From: Flavobacteriales bacterium
GTDB taxonomy: Bacteria; Bacteroidota; Bacteroidia; Flavobacteriales_D; Parvicellaceae
DNA length: 18,296 nt
Reading direction: 5' to 3'
Assembly: GCA_015488785.1 (NCBI GenBank)
Contig: WFNC01000619.1
Coordinates: 1-18,296, forward strand
Below, in pieces: positions 1-6,964 of the stretch. The notes under the pieces are model-generated. The model was not told the origin of the DNA, did not search any database, and saw only the letters and a list, made by a program, of their open reading frames with translations. The position numbers and the translations under genes were made by a program. Positions within the stretch are counted from its first letter, which is position 1; each line of letters starts with the position of its first letter.

Positions 1-2
1 AT

Positions 3-935
3 GTTTCCAGGTGGACAAAGACAAGCAATTTGAAGGGGATGCCTTTTGCTTTATCTATTGAACCTACAACGGCTTGTAATTTAGCTTGCCCTGAATGTCC
101 GAGTGGATTGAAACAGTTTTCGAGACCTACAGGAAATTTAAAAAAGAGCATAAATAAGAAAATAATAGACGAGTTGGCTCCCTATTTATCTTACATTAAT
201 TTTTATTTTCAAGGAGAACCTTTTATTCATCCCAATTTTTTGGAAATGGTCGATTATGCAAGTGCTAAAAACATTTACACCGCTACATCTACAAATGCCC
301 ATTTTTTGAATGACGAAATGGCAAAAAAAACAGCAGAATCGGGATTGGATCGCTTAATTATTTCCATCGATGGAACAACGCAAGAAGTCTATGAACAGTA
401 CCGAAAAAAAGGAGAGCTAGCTAAAGTACTTGAAGGAACAAAAAATATTGTAGCTTGGAAAAAGAAATTAAAATCGAAGACACCTCACGTTATTTTTCAA
501 TTCTTGGTGGTAAGACCCAACGAACATCAAATAGCGGAAGCAAAAGACTTGGCAAAGGATTTGGGAGTGGACGAAATAAAATTTAAAACCGCTCAAGTTT
601 ACGATTTCGAAAATGGAAATCCACTCATACCTCAAAACGAATATTATTCGCGTTACAAAAAACAAAAAGACGGCACTTATAAAATTAAAAACGGCTTATT
701 AAACCACTGTTGGAGAATGTGGAGTAGTGCTGTAATTACTTGGGACGGGAGCGTGGTTCCTTGTTGTTTTGATAAAGATGCAAAACATCAATTGGGAAAT
801 ATAGCTTTTCAGTCTTTTGCTTCAGTTTGGAAAAGCAAGCATTACAATGGGTTTAGAAAACTAATTTTAACCGACCGAAACTCGATAGATATTTGTCAAA
901 ACTGTACAGAAGGAAGCGAAGTTTATTCAAATTAA
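3..935 (+). CDS. Radical SAM/SPASM domain protein (5' end outside window)
   Basis: This is a radical S-adenosylmethionine enzyme; the reaction and substrate cannot be told from the sequence. The codons for C-x3-C-x2-C (CNLACPEC, bases 75-98) give the three cysteines that bind the catalytic 4Fe-4S cluster. They are preceded by SIEPTTACN, usual in this bacterial subfamily. The C-terminal part carries a SPASM-type auxiliary cluster region: a Cys in NHCWRMW (about 705), a Cys pair in VVPCCFD (about 760) and a C-x2-C in ICQNC (about 893-905). The only in-window starts are TTG at 30 and ATG at 39. The frame is open to the window edge and upstream codons read like protein (SRWTKTSN before LKGMPF), so I treat the gene as continuing leftward, with 310 residues visible. 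An SDR gene follows 11 bp after the stop, which suggests cotranscription. SPASM proteins often modify peptides or nucleotides or act as sulfatase maturases. I see no precursor peptide here, so function stays open. Confidence 0.88.
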   Translation, partial: VSRWTKTSNLKGMPFALSIEPTTACNLACPECPSGLKQFSRPTGNLKKSINKKIIDELAPYLSYINFYFQGEPFIHPNFLEMVDYASAKNIYTATSTNAHFLNDEMAKKTAESGLDRLIISIDGTTQEVYEQYRKKGELAKVLEGTKNIVAWKKKLKSKTPHVIFQFLVVRPNEHQIAEAKDLAKDLGVDEIKFKTAQVYDFENGNPLIPQNEYYSRYKKQKDGTYKIKNGLLNHCWRMWSSAVITWDGSVVPCCFDKDAKHQLGNIAFQSFASVWKSKHYNGFRKLILTDRNSIDICQNCTEGSEVYSN

Positions 936-946
936 ATTTTAAGAAA

Positions 947-1696
947 ATGAAAAACATATTTATTGTAACAGGAACATCTACTGGCTTAGGACTTTCTTTT
1001 GTTTCCGAATTAATAGCAAAAGGGAGTTTAGTTTATTCTATTTCGAGAAAAGAAACAGAAGAACTTTCAAAACTAAAAGAATCCGATTTATTGGTTCATT
1101 ACAATTGTGATGTTACAGACCAACAAAAACTCTTGTCAGTTTTAAAATCAATTTTTGATGCTATTTCTAACAAAAAAACAAAATCAATCACTTTAATTAA
1201 TAACGCTGGAACAATCAACCCGATTGGGAATGTAGGAACAAACGATTTTACTTCATTAAGCAACAGTATCGATACCAATATAAAAGCTCCAATTCTTATT
1301 GCTGAATTTTTCATAAAAGAAACACAGCATTTAGCTATTCCAAAGTTTATACTAAACATCTCTTCGGGAGCAGGAAGAAAACCTTATGCAGGTTGGGCAA
1401 CTTACTGCGCATCCAAAGCAGGATTAGATTTATTTACCCAATGCATCGGAGTAGAACAATTAACGGAAAACAACCCTGTAAAAGTAATTTCTTTTGCCCC
1501 AGGTGTAGTAGATACCAATATGCAAATTACCATTAGAAACACGCCAAAAGAAGTGTTTAATTCAGTCACTCGATTTATCGATTTGAAAAACAACGAACAG
1601 TTGCTTTCCCCAAAATTTGTAGCCGAAACACTACTCGATTTGTTAATCAATGATAAAACCGTTTCGGGAGGTTGTTACGATGTACGAGATTATTAA
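947..1696 (+). CDS. Short-chain dehydrogenase, sepiapterin/benzil-reductase-like
   Basis: This 249-residue NAD(P)H-dependent oxidoreductase has the classical SDR Rossmann fold. The dinucleotide-binding motif TGTSTGLG is at residues 8-15, NNAG at 85-88, the catalytic Ser in NISS (139-140), and the YxxxK pair at Tyr153/Lys157 (YCASK). Near the C-terminus PGVVDTNMQ (185-193) closely resembles the DTDMQ substrate-binding segment of sepiapterin reductases and of the related YueD-type benzil reductases, so a carbonyl or pterin reductase is the best family guess. I chose ATG 947 because the SDR fold begins there (MKNIFIVTG). An earlier in-frame start at 893 would add 18 basic residues that overlap the upstream gene and are not needed. 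The gene follows the radical SAM gene by 11 bp and converges with the Mpl gene, with 6 bp between stop codons. The substrate is not determined by sequence. Confidence 0.88.
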   Translation: MKNIFIVTGTSTGLGLSFVSELIAKGSLVYSISRKETEELSKLKESDLLVHYNCDVTDQQKLLSVLKSIFDAISNKKTKSITLINNAGTINPIGNVGTNDFTSLSNSIDTNIKAPILIAEFFIKETQHLAIPKFILNISSGAGRKPYAGWATYCASKAGLDLFTQCIGVEQLTENNPVKVISFAPGVVDTNMQITIRNTPKEVFNSVTRFIDLKNNEQLLSPKFVAETLLDLLINDKTVSGGCYDVRDY

Positions 1697-1702
1697 GTTA
1701 GT

Positions 1703-3064
1703 TTAACAAACCAATTCTTCCCCTAATTTTTTAAAATCAACACCATCAAAATTCCCACTACTCATCATAAGTAGATTTTTATTTTTCCAATCAATTGCTT
1801 TCAAATCTGCAATTAGCTTTTTAGAATCCGTATATACCGTCACGTTCTCCGAAGCAAAAGCATCTTTTACCTCTTCAGGAGAAATACTCGCTAGTTTTTT
1901 GTGTTCCAATGTTTTTGGACTAAAATAAACAAACGCTTTTGTTGCATTTTTCATCGCCCCATTGTATTGTGCTAAAAATTCCTTGTTCAAACTGCTAAAC
2001 GTATGCAACTCCATACAAGCAATCAATTCTCGGTCTAAAAACTGTTGCTGAACGGCTTTTGTAGTCGCTTTTAACTTAGATGGAGAATGTGCAAAGTCCT
2101 TGTACATTGCAAAATCACTTGTTTTCTTAACCAACTCCAACCTTTTAGAAGCTCCAGTAAAACTTTGTATCGTTTTATAAAAATCAACCGTCGAAACACC
2201 CAATTCATTACAAACCAATTGCGCTCCTTTCAAATTTTGCAAATTATGCTCTCCAAATATTTCCAACGCATATTTATGACCTTCAACTTCAACAGTTGTA
2301 ACACCATTTTCTATTCGATGAGTAGGCGTATTATAAGCTTTTTTAGTCACGTCTTCTCTTGCTTTTTCTGCTGTATTTTTAACATTCTCATCCCCTTCAA
2401 AATAAATTATACTTCCATTAGATTCAATTTTATCAATAAAAATATCGAATTGTTCCAAGTAGTTTTCAAACGTAGGAAAAACATTAATATGATCCCAAGC
2501 AATCCCACTCAACAAAGCAATATTAGGTTGATACAAATGAAATTTCGGTCTTCTGTCTATCGGAGAACTCAAATACTCATCACCTTCCAAAACCGCAATT
2601 TTTGCATCTTCAGTTAGCTTTACCATACATTCAAAACCCTCCAATTGAGCCCCAACCATATAATCGTGATCTATTTTCAACCCATTCAAGACGTGCAAAA
2701 TCATAGAAGTAATAGATGTTTTACCGTGACTTCCTCCAATTACAACCCTCGTTTTGTCTTTCGTTTGTTCGTAAATATACTCAGGATAAGAATATATTTT
2801 AAGTCCCAATTTTTGAGCTTTCAACAACTCAGGATTATCAGCCCTAGCGTGCATTCCAACAATTACACTTTCCAAATCTTCAGTAATCCTCTCTTCGTTC
2901 CAACCCATTTTATCAGGCAAAAGATTATATTTTTCCAATCTCCCTTTCGAAGGATTAAAAATTTCGTCGTCGCTCCCCGAAACCTTATAATTTTTCAGTT
3001 TCAACGCTATCGCTAAATTATGCATTGCACTTCCTCCTATGGCTATAAAATGGACTTTTCTCAT
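1703..3064 (-). CDS. mpl: Mpl-type Mur ligase (UDP-MurNAc:tripeptide ligase)
   Basis: This 453-residue Mur ligase is of the Mpl type. By family knowledge Mpl joins recycled L-Ala-gamma-D-Glu-meso-DAP directly to UDP-MurNAc in the cytoplasm, using ATP, as part of cell-wall recycling. The N-terminal Rossmann-like domain begins MRKVHFIAIGGSAM, with the UDP-sugar-binding glycine loop at residues 10-14. The ATP-binding P-loop GGSHGKTS is at 110-117, an acidic EGDEY segment at 160-164, and the Mur-ligase motif around WDHINVFP at 190-197. Length matches the family (about 450-460 residues). MurC is the main alternative, but the GSHGKT loop and the GDEY segment fit Mpl better; MurC normally has GTHGKTTT. 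The gene stands alone: it converges with the SDR and has a long, repeat-rich non-coding region upstream. No convincing full promoter is visible upstream. The nearest -7-like word (TAGCTTTG at 3211-3204) lies within a repeat and lacks a well-spaced partner. Confidence 0.85.
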   Translation of the reverse strand: MRKVHFIAIGGSAMHNLAIALKLKNYKVSGSDDEIFNPSKGRLEKYNLLPDKMGWNEERITEDLESVIVGMHARADNPELLKAQKLGLKIYSYPEYIYEQTKDKTRVVIGGSHGKTSITSMILHVLNGLKIDHDYMVGAQLEGFECMVKLTEDAKIAVLEGDEYLSSPIDRRPKFHLYQPNIALLSGIAWDHINVFPTFENYLEQFDIFIDKIESNGSIIYFEGDENVKNTAEKAREDVTKKAYNTPTHRIENGVTTVEVEGHKYALEIFGEHNLQNLKGAQLVCNELGVSTVDFYKTIQSFTGASKRLELVKKTSDFAMYKDFAHSPSKLKATTKAVQQQFLDRELIACMELHTFSSLNKEFLAQYNGAMKNATKAFVYFSPKTLEHKKLASISPEEVKDAFASENVTVYTDSKKLIADLKAIDWKNKNLLMMSSGNFDGVDFKKLGEELVC

Positions 3065-3127
3065 GGTAATTATTTTCTATATTGAGAAGCTGATTCAAAT
3101 CGAGGTTTAAACAACTTCTGATTGTTA

Positions 3128-3224
3128 TTAGGGCGTTCGAGCGGGCTGTCCGCACTCGCTTTTTTTGTTTTTCTAAAGGAGAAAAAACAAAAAAGAGCTC
3201 AAACAAAGCTACCATCCCTAACGC
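3128..3224 (-). repeat. Nested fold-back intergenic repeat (copy 1)
   Basis: The sequence pairs with itself in nested steps: TTAGGG (3128-3133) with CCCTAA (3216-3221), GAGC (3139-3142) with GCTC (3197-3200), and a 16-base arm (3159-3174) with its near complement (3180-3195; the T-run differs by one base shift), leaving a loop of about 5 bases. A small GCGG/CCGC hairpin (3141-3144 / 3150-3153) sits inside. Read on the minus strand the order is GTTAGGGAT, T-rich hairpin, GCCCG, then AACGCCC. The same order of words appears, diverged, at 11895-12031 on the plus strand, so I infer a dispersed intergenic repeat family. Confidence 0.6.
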
Positions 3225-3358
3225 AAAAAAGAAAGGTAAGGATTATCTAAACTTAGATTTTAGCTGTTCAACTTTTTTTTCAACTACAAAAAGCCAATAA
3301 CTCAAATAGAGTTTGCTGAAAACTAGAGTTAATGAAGAGAAATAGGCTTTGTGGAAAT

Positions 3359-3380
3359 CCCCCCCCCTTCTTCAAGGGGG
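3359..3380. repeat. C-rich hairpin
   Basis: A run of nine C (3359-3367) leads into a perfect 7-bp stem, CCCCCTT (3363-3369) with AAGGGGG (3374-3380), closing a CTTC tetraloop. It stands out in an AT-rich background. No U-run follows on either strand in the position of an intrinsic terminator; on the plus strand AACAAAAAAA follows. Its role is unknown. It resembles neither end of the neighbouring MITE-like element. Confidence 0.5.
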
Positions 3381-3449
3381 AACAAAAAAAAGCTAAAAAA
3401 GAACACTTACAATGGTATCTTAACCATAGCACCTTTTAACTTTTTCTTT

Positions 3450-3676
3450 AGGGTTCACTGAAAAAGTCTAAAAAGTATAGCTTATGAGGCGACAAAACGA
3501 AGCTGTATGCATATACTGCGAGTTGCAGGCAACGAAATAGGATGTTCTTTTTAGGCTAACGACTATTCAACTGTACTAAAATTCTTAGTATAATAAAGAA
3601 AACCTTGCGTTTTAAAGTCTAAAAAGCTACTAAAACAGCAGTACTACTGATTTCGAGTGTTTTTCAGTGCCCCCTA
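3450..3676. mobile_element. MITE-like element or IS remnant with 17-bp inverted ends
   Basis: The left end reads TAGGGTTCACTGAAAAA (3450-3466). The right end, read on the other strand, is TAGGGGGCACTGAAAAA (3676 to 3660), giving 15 of 17 matches as terminal inverted repeats of a 227-bp segment. Inside, AAAGTCTAAAAAG occurs twice in direct orientation (3464-3476 and 3614-3626), next to the left end and 50 bp from the right end. No open frame of meaningful length lies inside, so the element would depend on a transposase elsewhere, or is an internally deleted insertion sequence. A target duplication is not clear: TTTA occurs at 3448-3451 and 3677-3680, but the left copy overlaps the arm. I cannot assign the IS family with certainty. 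Confidence 0.55.
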
Positions 3677-3733
3677 TTTAGCTATTAAAAGACTAGTGCT
3701 TGGGTGTTCAGTCCGTAATTTAATATCTAGTAC

Positions 3734-3810
3734 AACGTTTGGCTAAAAAATCGGAGGGAGAGTTTGAAACTCTGTTCTTTTAATTTAGCACTTAGCCAAA
3801 GCAAATGTTT
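3734..3810. repeat. Composite palindrome, attC-like in shape
   Basis: Outer arms AACGTTTGGCTAA (3734-3746) and TTAGCCAAAGCAAATGTT (3792-3809) pair in two blocks. TTTGGCTAA/TTAGCCAAA is perfect over 9 bp. AACGTTT/AAATGTT pairs with one G-T, offset by two extra bases on one side. Inside lies a second near-perfect palindrome, AGAGTTT-G-AAACTCT (3759-3773). The two-block stem with a short bulge resembles integron attC folding, but the ends do not match the RYYYAAC/GTTRRRY consensus and no integrase or cassette array is present. It lies 124 bp past the stop codon of the GH-like operon and could equally be a dispersed repeat or a transcript 3' end. Confidence 0.5.
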
Positions 3811-3933
3811 TTATAATTATCTTCCTTTTTTCGTTATCAAAATTTTGGTTTGACGATTTTCAATCAAAGCTATGAACTTCCAATTTACCATCAAAACCTC
3901 TCTGTTTTTTTAGCTATTATTGGAATTTCGTTT

Positions 3934-5271
3934 CTACTGTTTTATGAGTTTTTTTCTTTCTATTTCTCCTGTTTCAAATTGAATAGATAAATAATATATC
4001 CCATTTGCAAACTCATTGAGATTAATACTAGTTTTTTTTGTTGAAAGTTTTAATTCACCTAAACCATTATATATTTTGATTTTCTTAACTGACTTTTTAG
4101 TTTCTATGTTTATTAATCCACTTGTTGGATTTGGATATAGAGAAAAGAAGTCTGTTTTTATTTGTTCATCAATTCCTAAAATACTACAATTTACAGAACA
4201 CCACCCTCTATCACTTAATTCGCATAGGATGGTTTCATAAGCAAATTTATTTGTTCCATCATTATTCCAAGTCCGAACACCTAAAGTTCTTAAATATTCA
4301 AGAAATATATTATCAGAAATCCCATAATAAACTGCGAAATCATTCACTTCTTGTTGTGACCAATCAGTCGTTTTAAATATTGTAAGGTATTTAATATTGT
4401 CATAATATGTATCCCAAGAAGTGAATACATTTTGAAAGAATAGCGCTTGTTGTAAATTTGAACTATTACAACTATCACTTGAAGCATAGCCACATTCTGC
4501 AAAATATATTGGTTGTAAAGTGTCTGAATAAATACTGATTAAATTAGCAAAGTCATTACTAACAACCGATGGTGCTTCCATTGTAAAATCTGGATTTAAA
4601 GGGTAGTAAGTTAGGCTGACAATGTCCAAAGAATCGTTTACACTTTTACACAAAGCAGAGGTAGAAGCAGAGGTAAGTCCATCAAAAGTAAATGTTGTAC
4701 CTACTTTTAAATCTGTTCCGTGTAAATTAAAATAGAGTTGTTTTGCGTAAGGAATTACAGAGTCTAAAAAAGTTTTATACTGCGAATATTTTGTAGCATC
4801 TGTTCCCCAATATATATTAGCCTCATTTCCTATATTTAAGGCTGTTAGTTCAAGGTTCGGAATATGAGTAAATAAAGTATCAAGAAAACCCTTGAAACGG
4901 TTTATCATAATAGGAGTATCAAAATTTACTAACAATAAATCAGAAGGTGTTTCTTTGGCTACCGTGTTTAATGTTGCAATTTGTAATTCAGCTTTAATTC
5001 CGTAAGCAGGATGGTAAATATCTATAATATCTAATGTGTTAGCGATGTATGACGTATTAAAGTTACCATTACTATTTTCAATACTTGACCAAGTGAAAAA
5101 TAAATGGATAGACTCCATACATCCTGTTTGTGCATACGCATAAGCAGAGTCATAATTATTATTCTGAGCCATATCTACTTGCCAAGCAAAAATTCTATCT
5201 CCTTTGGGTAATTGAGAATAGGCATTAAAGGTTACGAAAATTAACAGTATAAATATAAATCTATTTTTCAT
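3934..5271 (-). CDS. Secreted GH-A-like barrel protein, T9SS type A tail
   Basis: This 445-residue protein has a Sec signal peptide (MKNRFIFILLIFVTFNAYSQ, cleavage near residue 20), a catalytic-type region of about 340 residues, and a C-terminal T9SS type A sorting domain (about 375-445; LYPNPTSGLINIE, then FANGIYYLSIQ and KKLIKQ). It should therefore be exported by T9SS to the surface or medium. The middle part looks like a clan GH-A TIM barrel. LTALNIGNEANIYW places Glu150 after an Asn like the acid/base, and PIYFAECGY places Glu259 like the nucleophile, with SLTYYPLNP at 219-227 as the strand between. No specific GH family could be assigned, and the substrate is unknown. I chose ATG 5271 because the signal peptide begins there; a longer frame to 5367 would run into the upstream gene. 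It follows the upstream lipoprotein gene by 5 bp and is its divergent homologue. Confidence 0.8.
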   Translation of the reverse strand: MKNRFIFILLIFVTFNAYSQLPKGDRIFAWQVDMAQNNNYDSAYAYAQTGCMESIHLFFTWSSIENSNGNFNTSYIANTLDIIDIYHPAYGIKAELQIATLNTVAKETPSDLLLVNFDTPIMINRFKGFLDTLFTHIPNLELTALNIGNEANIYWGTDATKYSQYKTFLDSVIPYAKQLYFNLHGTDLKVGTTFTFDGLTSASTSALCKSVNDSLDIVSLTYYPLNPDFTMEAPSVVSNDFANLISIYSDTLQPIYFAECGYASSDSCNSSNLQQALFFQNVFTSWDTYYDNIKYLTIFKTTDWSQQEVNDFAVYYGISDNIFLEYLRTLGVRTWNNDGTNKFAYETILCELSDRGWCSVNCSILGIDEQIKTDFFSLYPNPTSGLINIETKKSVKKIKIYNGLGELKLSTKKTSINLNEFANGIYYLSIQFETGEIERKKLIKQ

Positions 5272-5276
5272 AATGT

Positions 5277-6383
5277 TTAATTTATGGGGATTGATTTCCA
5301 TTGTTTCCAAATTTTTGCAGAAGGTCTTTCTTTTCCATCTCCATCTAATATTCCAGTATCCATCCAAACATAAAAGGCAGGGTCAACTATCCCCTCTAAT
5401 TTTTTTCCAGCATAATCATAATCTCTTGCTGTAAACCAAATAATAAATTCAGCATCTAAATTATTCATTTCGGTAAAAAGTTGTTGAACATATTCTGCTT
5501 GCCATTCCTCTCGACCTACTAAGTCAATAAAATAGGCTGAAACTTTTAGATTTTCAGCTATATATGCTGTTTCTGTAACACAAACAGGTTTGTTTGGTGC
5601 TAAATTAGCCATTCTACTAAACCAATTACTTGGTATTTTTTGAGGATTAGCATTTCCATTTGATGCGTTGGGTAATAAGTATGGATAGGAACTAATTGCG
5701 ACGTAATCGGAATACTGTAATAGTTGTTCAGTCGTTCCATAAACAATTTCTCCTCCTAAAAAATTAGTTACAAGAGAAAGCATAATGGGTAAATTTGGAT
5801 ATTCTGCTTTTAAAGTGGAATAGACAGTATCGCAAAAAGGTAAAAAATCTTGGTAAACAATATCTGTTTCAGAAAACGAAGCATTAGCCTCTACAGCATA
5901 ACAAAAATAATCAGGGTCAAAAAAATCAATCATTCTTCTGCAATAATTCAGGTAAGCAGTAATTACTGTAGAATCAGTAAAGTTTTTAGCCTCCCATTCT
6001 TGCTTTATTACTTCATTCTCTTGTCCCCAATATGCGGCGATATCATTTCTACCTTCAGATAATGGCATTAATGACAAAAACACTTTTGCACTGGATGGAG
6101 TTAGTGATTTTCTTTCGTTTAAATTAGCCATTACATCTGTTGGAAATTCAGTTCCATTTAAGGCTTGTTCCCATGGAATTCCATCATCTAATTGGGTAGA
6201 GATAATATCTCCATAAATTTTAATATTATCGTATGCGTGTATTGTTGCCGAATGACCTAAGTCGTGTTCCCAAGGCTGAAACCCTATATAAAAACTACGA
6301 GATTTCGGCGTTAAATCCTCTGTTTTTTTACACGAAAAAGAGAAGGAGATTAATAAAAAGAAGATGTATTTAGGTTTAATCAT
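5277..6383 (-). CDS. Lipoprotein with GH-A-like barrel
   Basis: This 368-residue protein has a lipoprotein signal peptide (MIKPKYIFFLLISFSFSC, lipid-acceptor Cys18) followed by KKTED. Charged residues directly after the Cys are reminiscent of Bacteroidota lipoprotein surface-export signals, so display on the outer face is plausible but inferred. The rest looks like a clan GH-A barrel: FCYAVEANAS puts Glu165 as candidate acid/base, DYVAISSYPYL (226-236) matches a core strand, and KPVCVTETAYI puts Glu271 as candidate nucleophile. These segments align in order with DIVSLTYYPL and QPIYFAECGY of the downstream T9SS protein, so the two are homologues. ATG 6383 is the chosen start because the signal peptide begins there. 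It overlaps the end of the upstream gene by 8 bp (an ATGATTAA junction), implying translational coupling. The substrate and exact GH family are unknown; a non-catalytic role is possible. Confidence 0.78.
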   Translation of the reverse strand: MIKPKYIFFLLISFSFSCKKTEDLTPKSRSFYIGFQPWEHDLGHSATIHAYDNIKIYGDIISTQLDDGIPWEQALNGTEFPTDVMANLNERKSLTPSSAKVFLSLMPLSEGRNDIAAYWGQENEVIKQEWEAKNFTDSTVITAYLNYCRRMIDFFDPDYFCYAVEANASFSETDIVYQDFLPFCDTVYSTLKAEYPNLPIMLSLVTNFLGGEIVYGTTEQLLQYSDYVAISSYPYLLPNASNGNANPQKIPSNWFSRMANLAPNKPVCVTETAYIAENLKVSAYFIDLVGREEWQAEYVQQLFTEMNNLDAEFIIWFTARDYDYAGKKLEGIVDPAFYVWMDTGILDGDGKERPSAKIWKQWKSIPIN

Positions 6384-6843
6384 TTTTCTTTTTTTTAGTA
6401 AAATAATATCTAATCGCAAAATCTCCTTTTATTGTTGTAGTAAACCCAGTACCTATGGAGATTAGTATTGGAGATGCTTCTGCTCCGATACTTAATTGAG
6501 GTGCCTTTTCTAGAGGGAAAAACTCTATTCCAAGGGGAATAGCTAGGCGTGGGACAAAAGTTTCTAACCCTAAACCAATTCCCCAATAAAATTTCACAAA
6601 TTCGTTGTTTTGCCTTCTCCAACAGATATTCACTTGTGGTGAAAGATTAACAAAGGGCACTCCACTAACTGAACCTGCTTGATATTCAAATTTATAATCC
6701 CAAAAATGTTTTTTATTTATGTTTGACCTCCAACTTATCATATTGTTTAGAGGATGAACTCCCAACGCTCCTCTCATTTCTTGAGCTTTTGTTTTCAAGA
6801 TGAATAGAGTTGTAATAACCGTTATTAATAGTATTTTTTTCAT
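6376..6843 (-). CDS. Small exported, probable outer-membrane beta-barrel protein
   Basis: I do not recognise this 155-residue protein by family. It has a clear Sec signal peptide (MKKILLITVITTLFILKTKAQ, about 21 residues). The mature part has alternating hydrophobic/polar stretches typical of outer-membrane beta strands, such as FVKFYWGIGLGLETFVP, LAIPLGIEFFP, APQLSIGAEASPILI and TTTIKGDFAIRYYF. It closes with a strand ending in Tyr-Tyr-Phe followed by a lysine tail, similar to small porin-like barrels, although only about eight short strands would fit. It is the first gene of a three-gene minus-strand unit: its stop overlaps the lipoprotein start by 8 bp. A -7-like word lies 23 bp upstream. 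It could be a surface scaffold or pore for the two GH-A-like proteins, but that is inference from position only. Confidence 0.7.
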   Translation of the reverse strand: MKKILLITVITTLFILKTKAQEMRGALGVHPLNNMISWRSNINKKHFWDYKFEYQAGSVSGVPFVNLSPQVNICWRRQNNEFVKFYWGIGLGLETFVPRLAIPLGIEFFPLEKAPQLSIGAEASPILISIGTGFTTTIKGDFAIRYYFTKKKKND

Positions 6844-6865
6844 TATTCATTTTTAATGTCCCTAA

Positions 6866-6873
6866 CAAATTTA
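6866..6873 (-). promoter_or_regulatory. Possible -7 promoter element of GH-like operon
   Basis: TAAATTTG on the minus strand matches the Bacteroidota -7 consensus TAnnTTTG exactly and lies 23 bp upstream of the start codon of the first gene of the unit. No TTG word is found at the expected -33 distance, so the promoter is weak or the match is chance. If unused, the three genes would be read from the ABC/M1 operon 121 bp upstream. Confidence 0.28.
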
Positions 6874-6964
6874 TAAAAATAAACACCTATTTAGAATTAA
6901 AGTAACTTAAATAAAGATAAAACATCCATACCGAAAACTAACTAAAGATTCTCAGACATTTATT

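Larger units (their letters stand above)
3065..3933. other. 869-bp non-coding, repeat-rich intergenic region
   Basis: No credible gene is present in this stretch between the Mpl gene start and the end of the GH-like operon; short open frames on both strands read as low-complexity or repeat-derived peptide. In order it holds a nested fold-back repeat (3128-3224), a C-rich hairpin (3359-3380), a MITE-like element (3450-3676) and a large composite palindrome (3734-3810). An 11-bp direct repeat, TTTAGCTATTA, occurs at 3677-3687 and 3909-3919, just outside the MITE-like element and near the operon end. In this base composition it may be chance. Confidence 0.7.

Noticed and set aside
2087..3016. 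Two plus-strand open frames of 176 and 123 codons opposite the Mpl gene
   Set aside because: They lie wholly within a well-supported Mur ligase on the other strand, have unusual composition (rich in Phe, Ile, Asn, Arg) and no recognisable motif.
3204..3211. TAGCTTTG as a promoter for mpl
   Set aside because: It matches the -7 word, but the nearest TTG upstream is only 12 bp away and the word lies inside a repeat.
3018..3215. 65-codon minus-strand frame upstream of mpl
   Set aside because: It is read through the fold-back repeat and overlaps the mpl start; its peptide is a by-product of the repeat.
3738..3800. Intrinsic terminator for the GH-A operon
   Set aside because: Read on the minus strand, the stem is followed by CGTTGTAC rather than a U-run, so it does not fit an intrinsic terminator.
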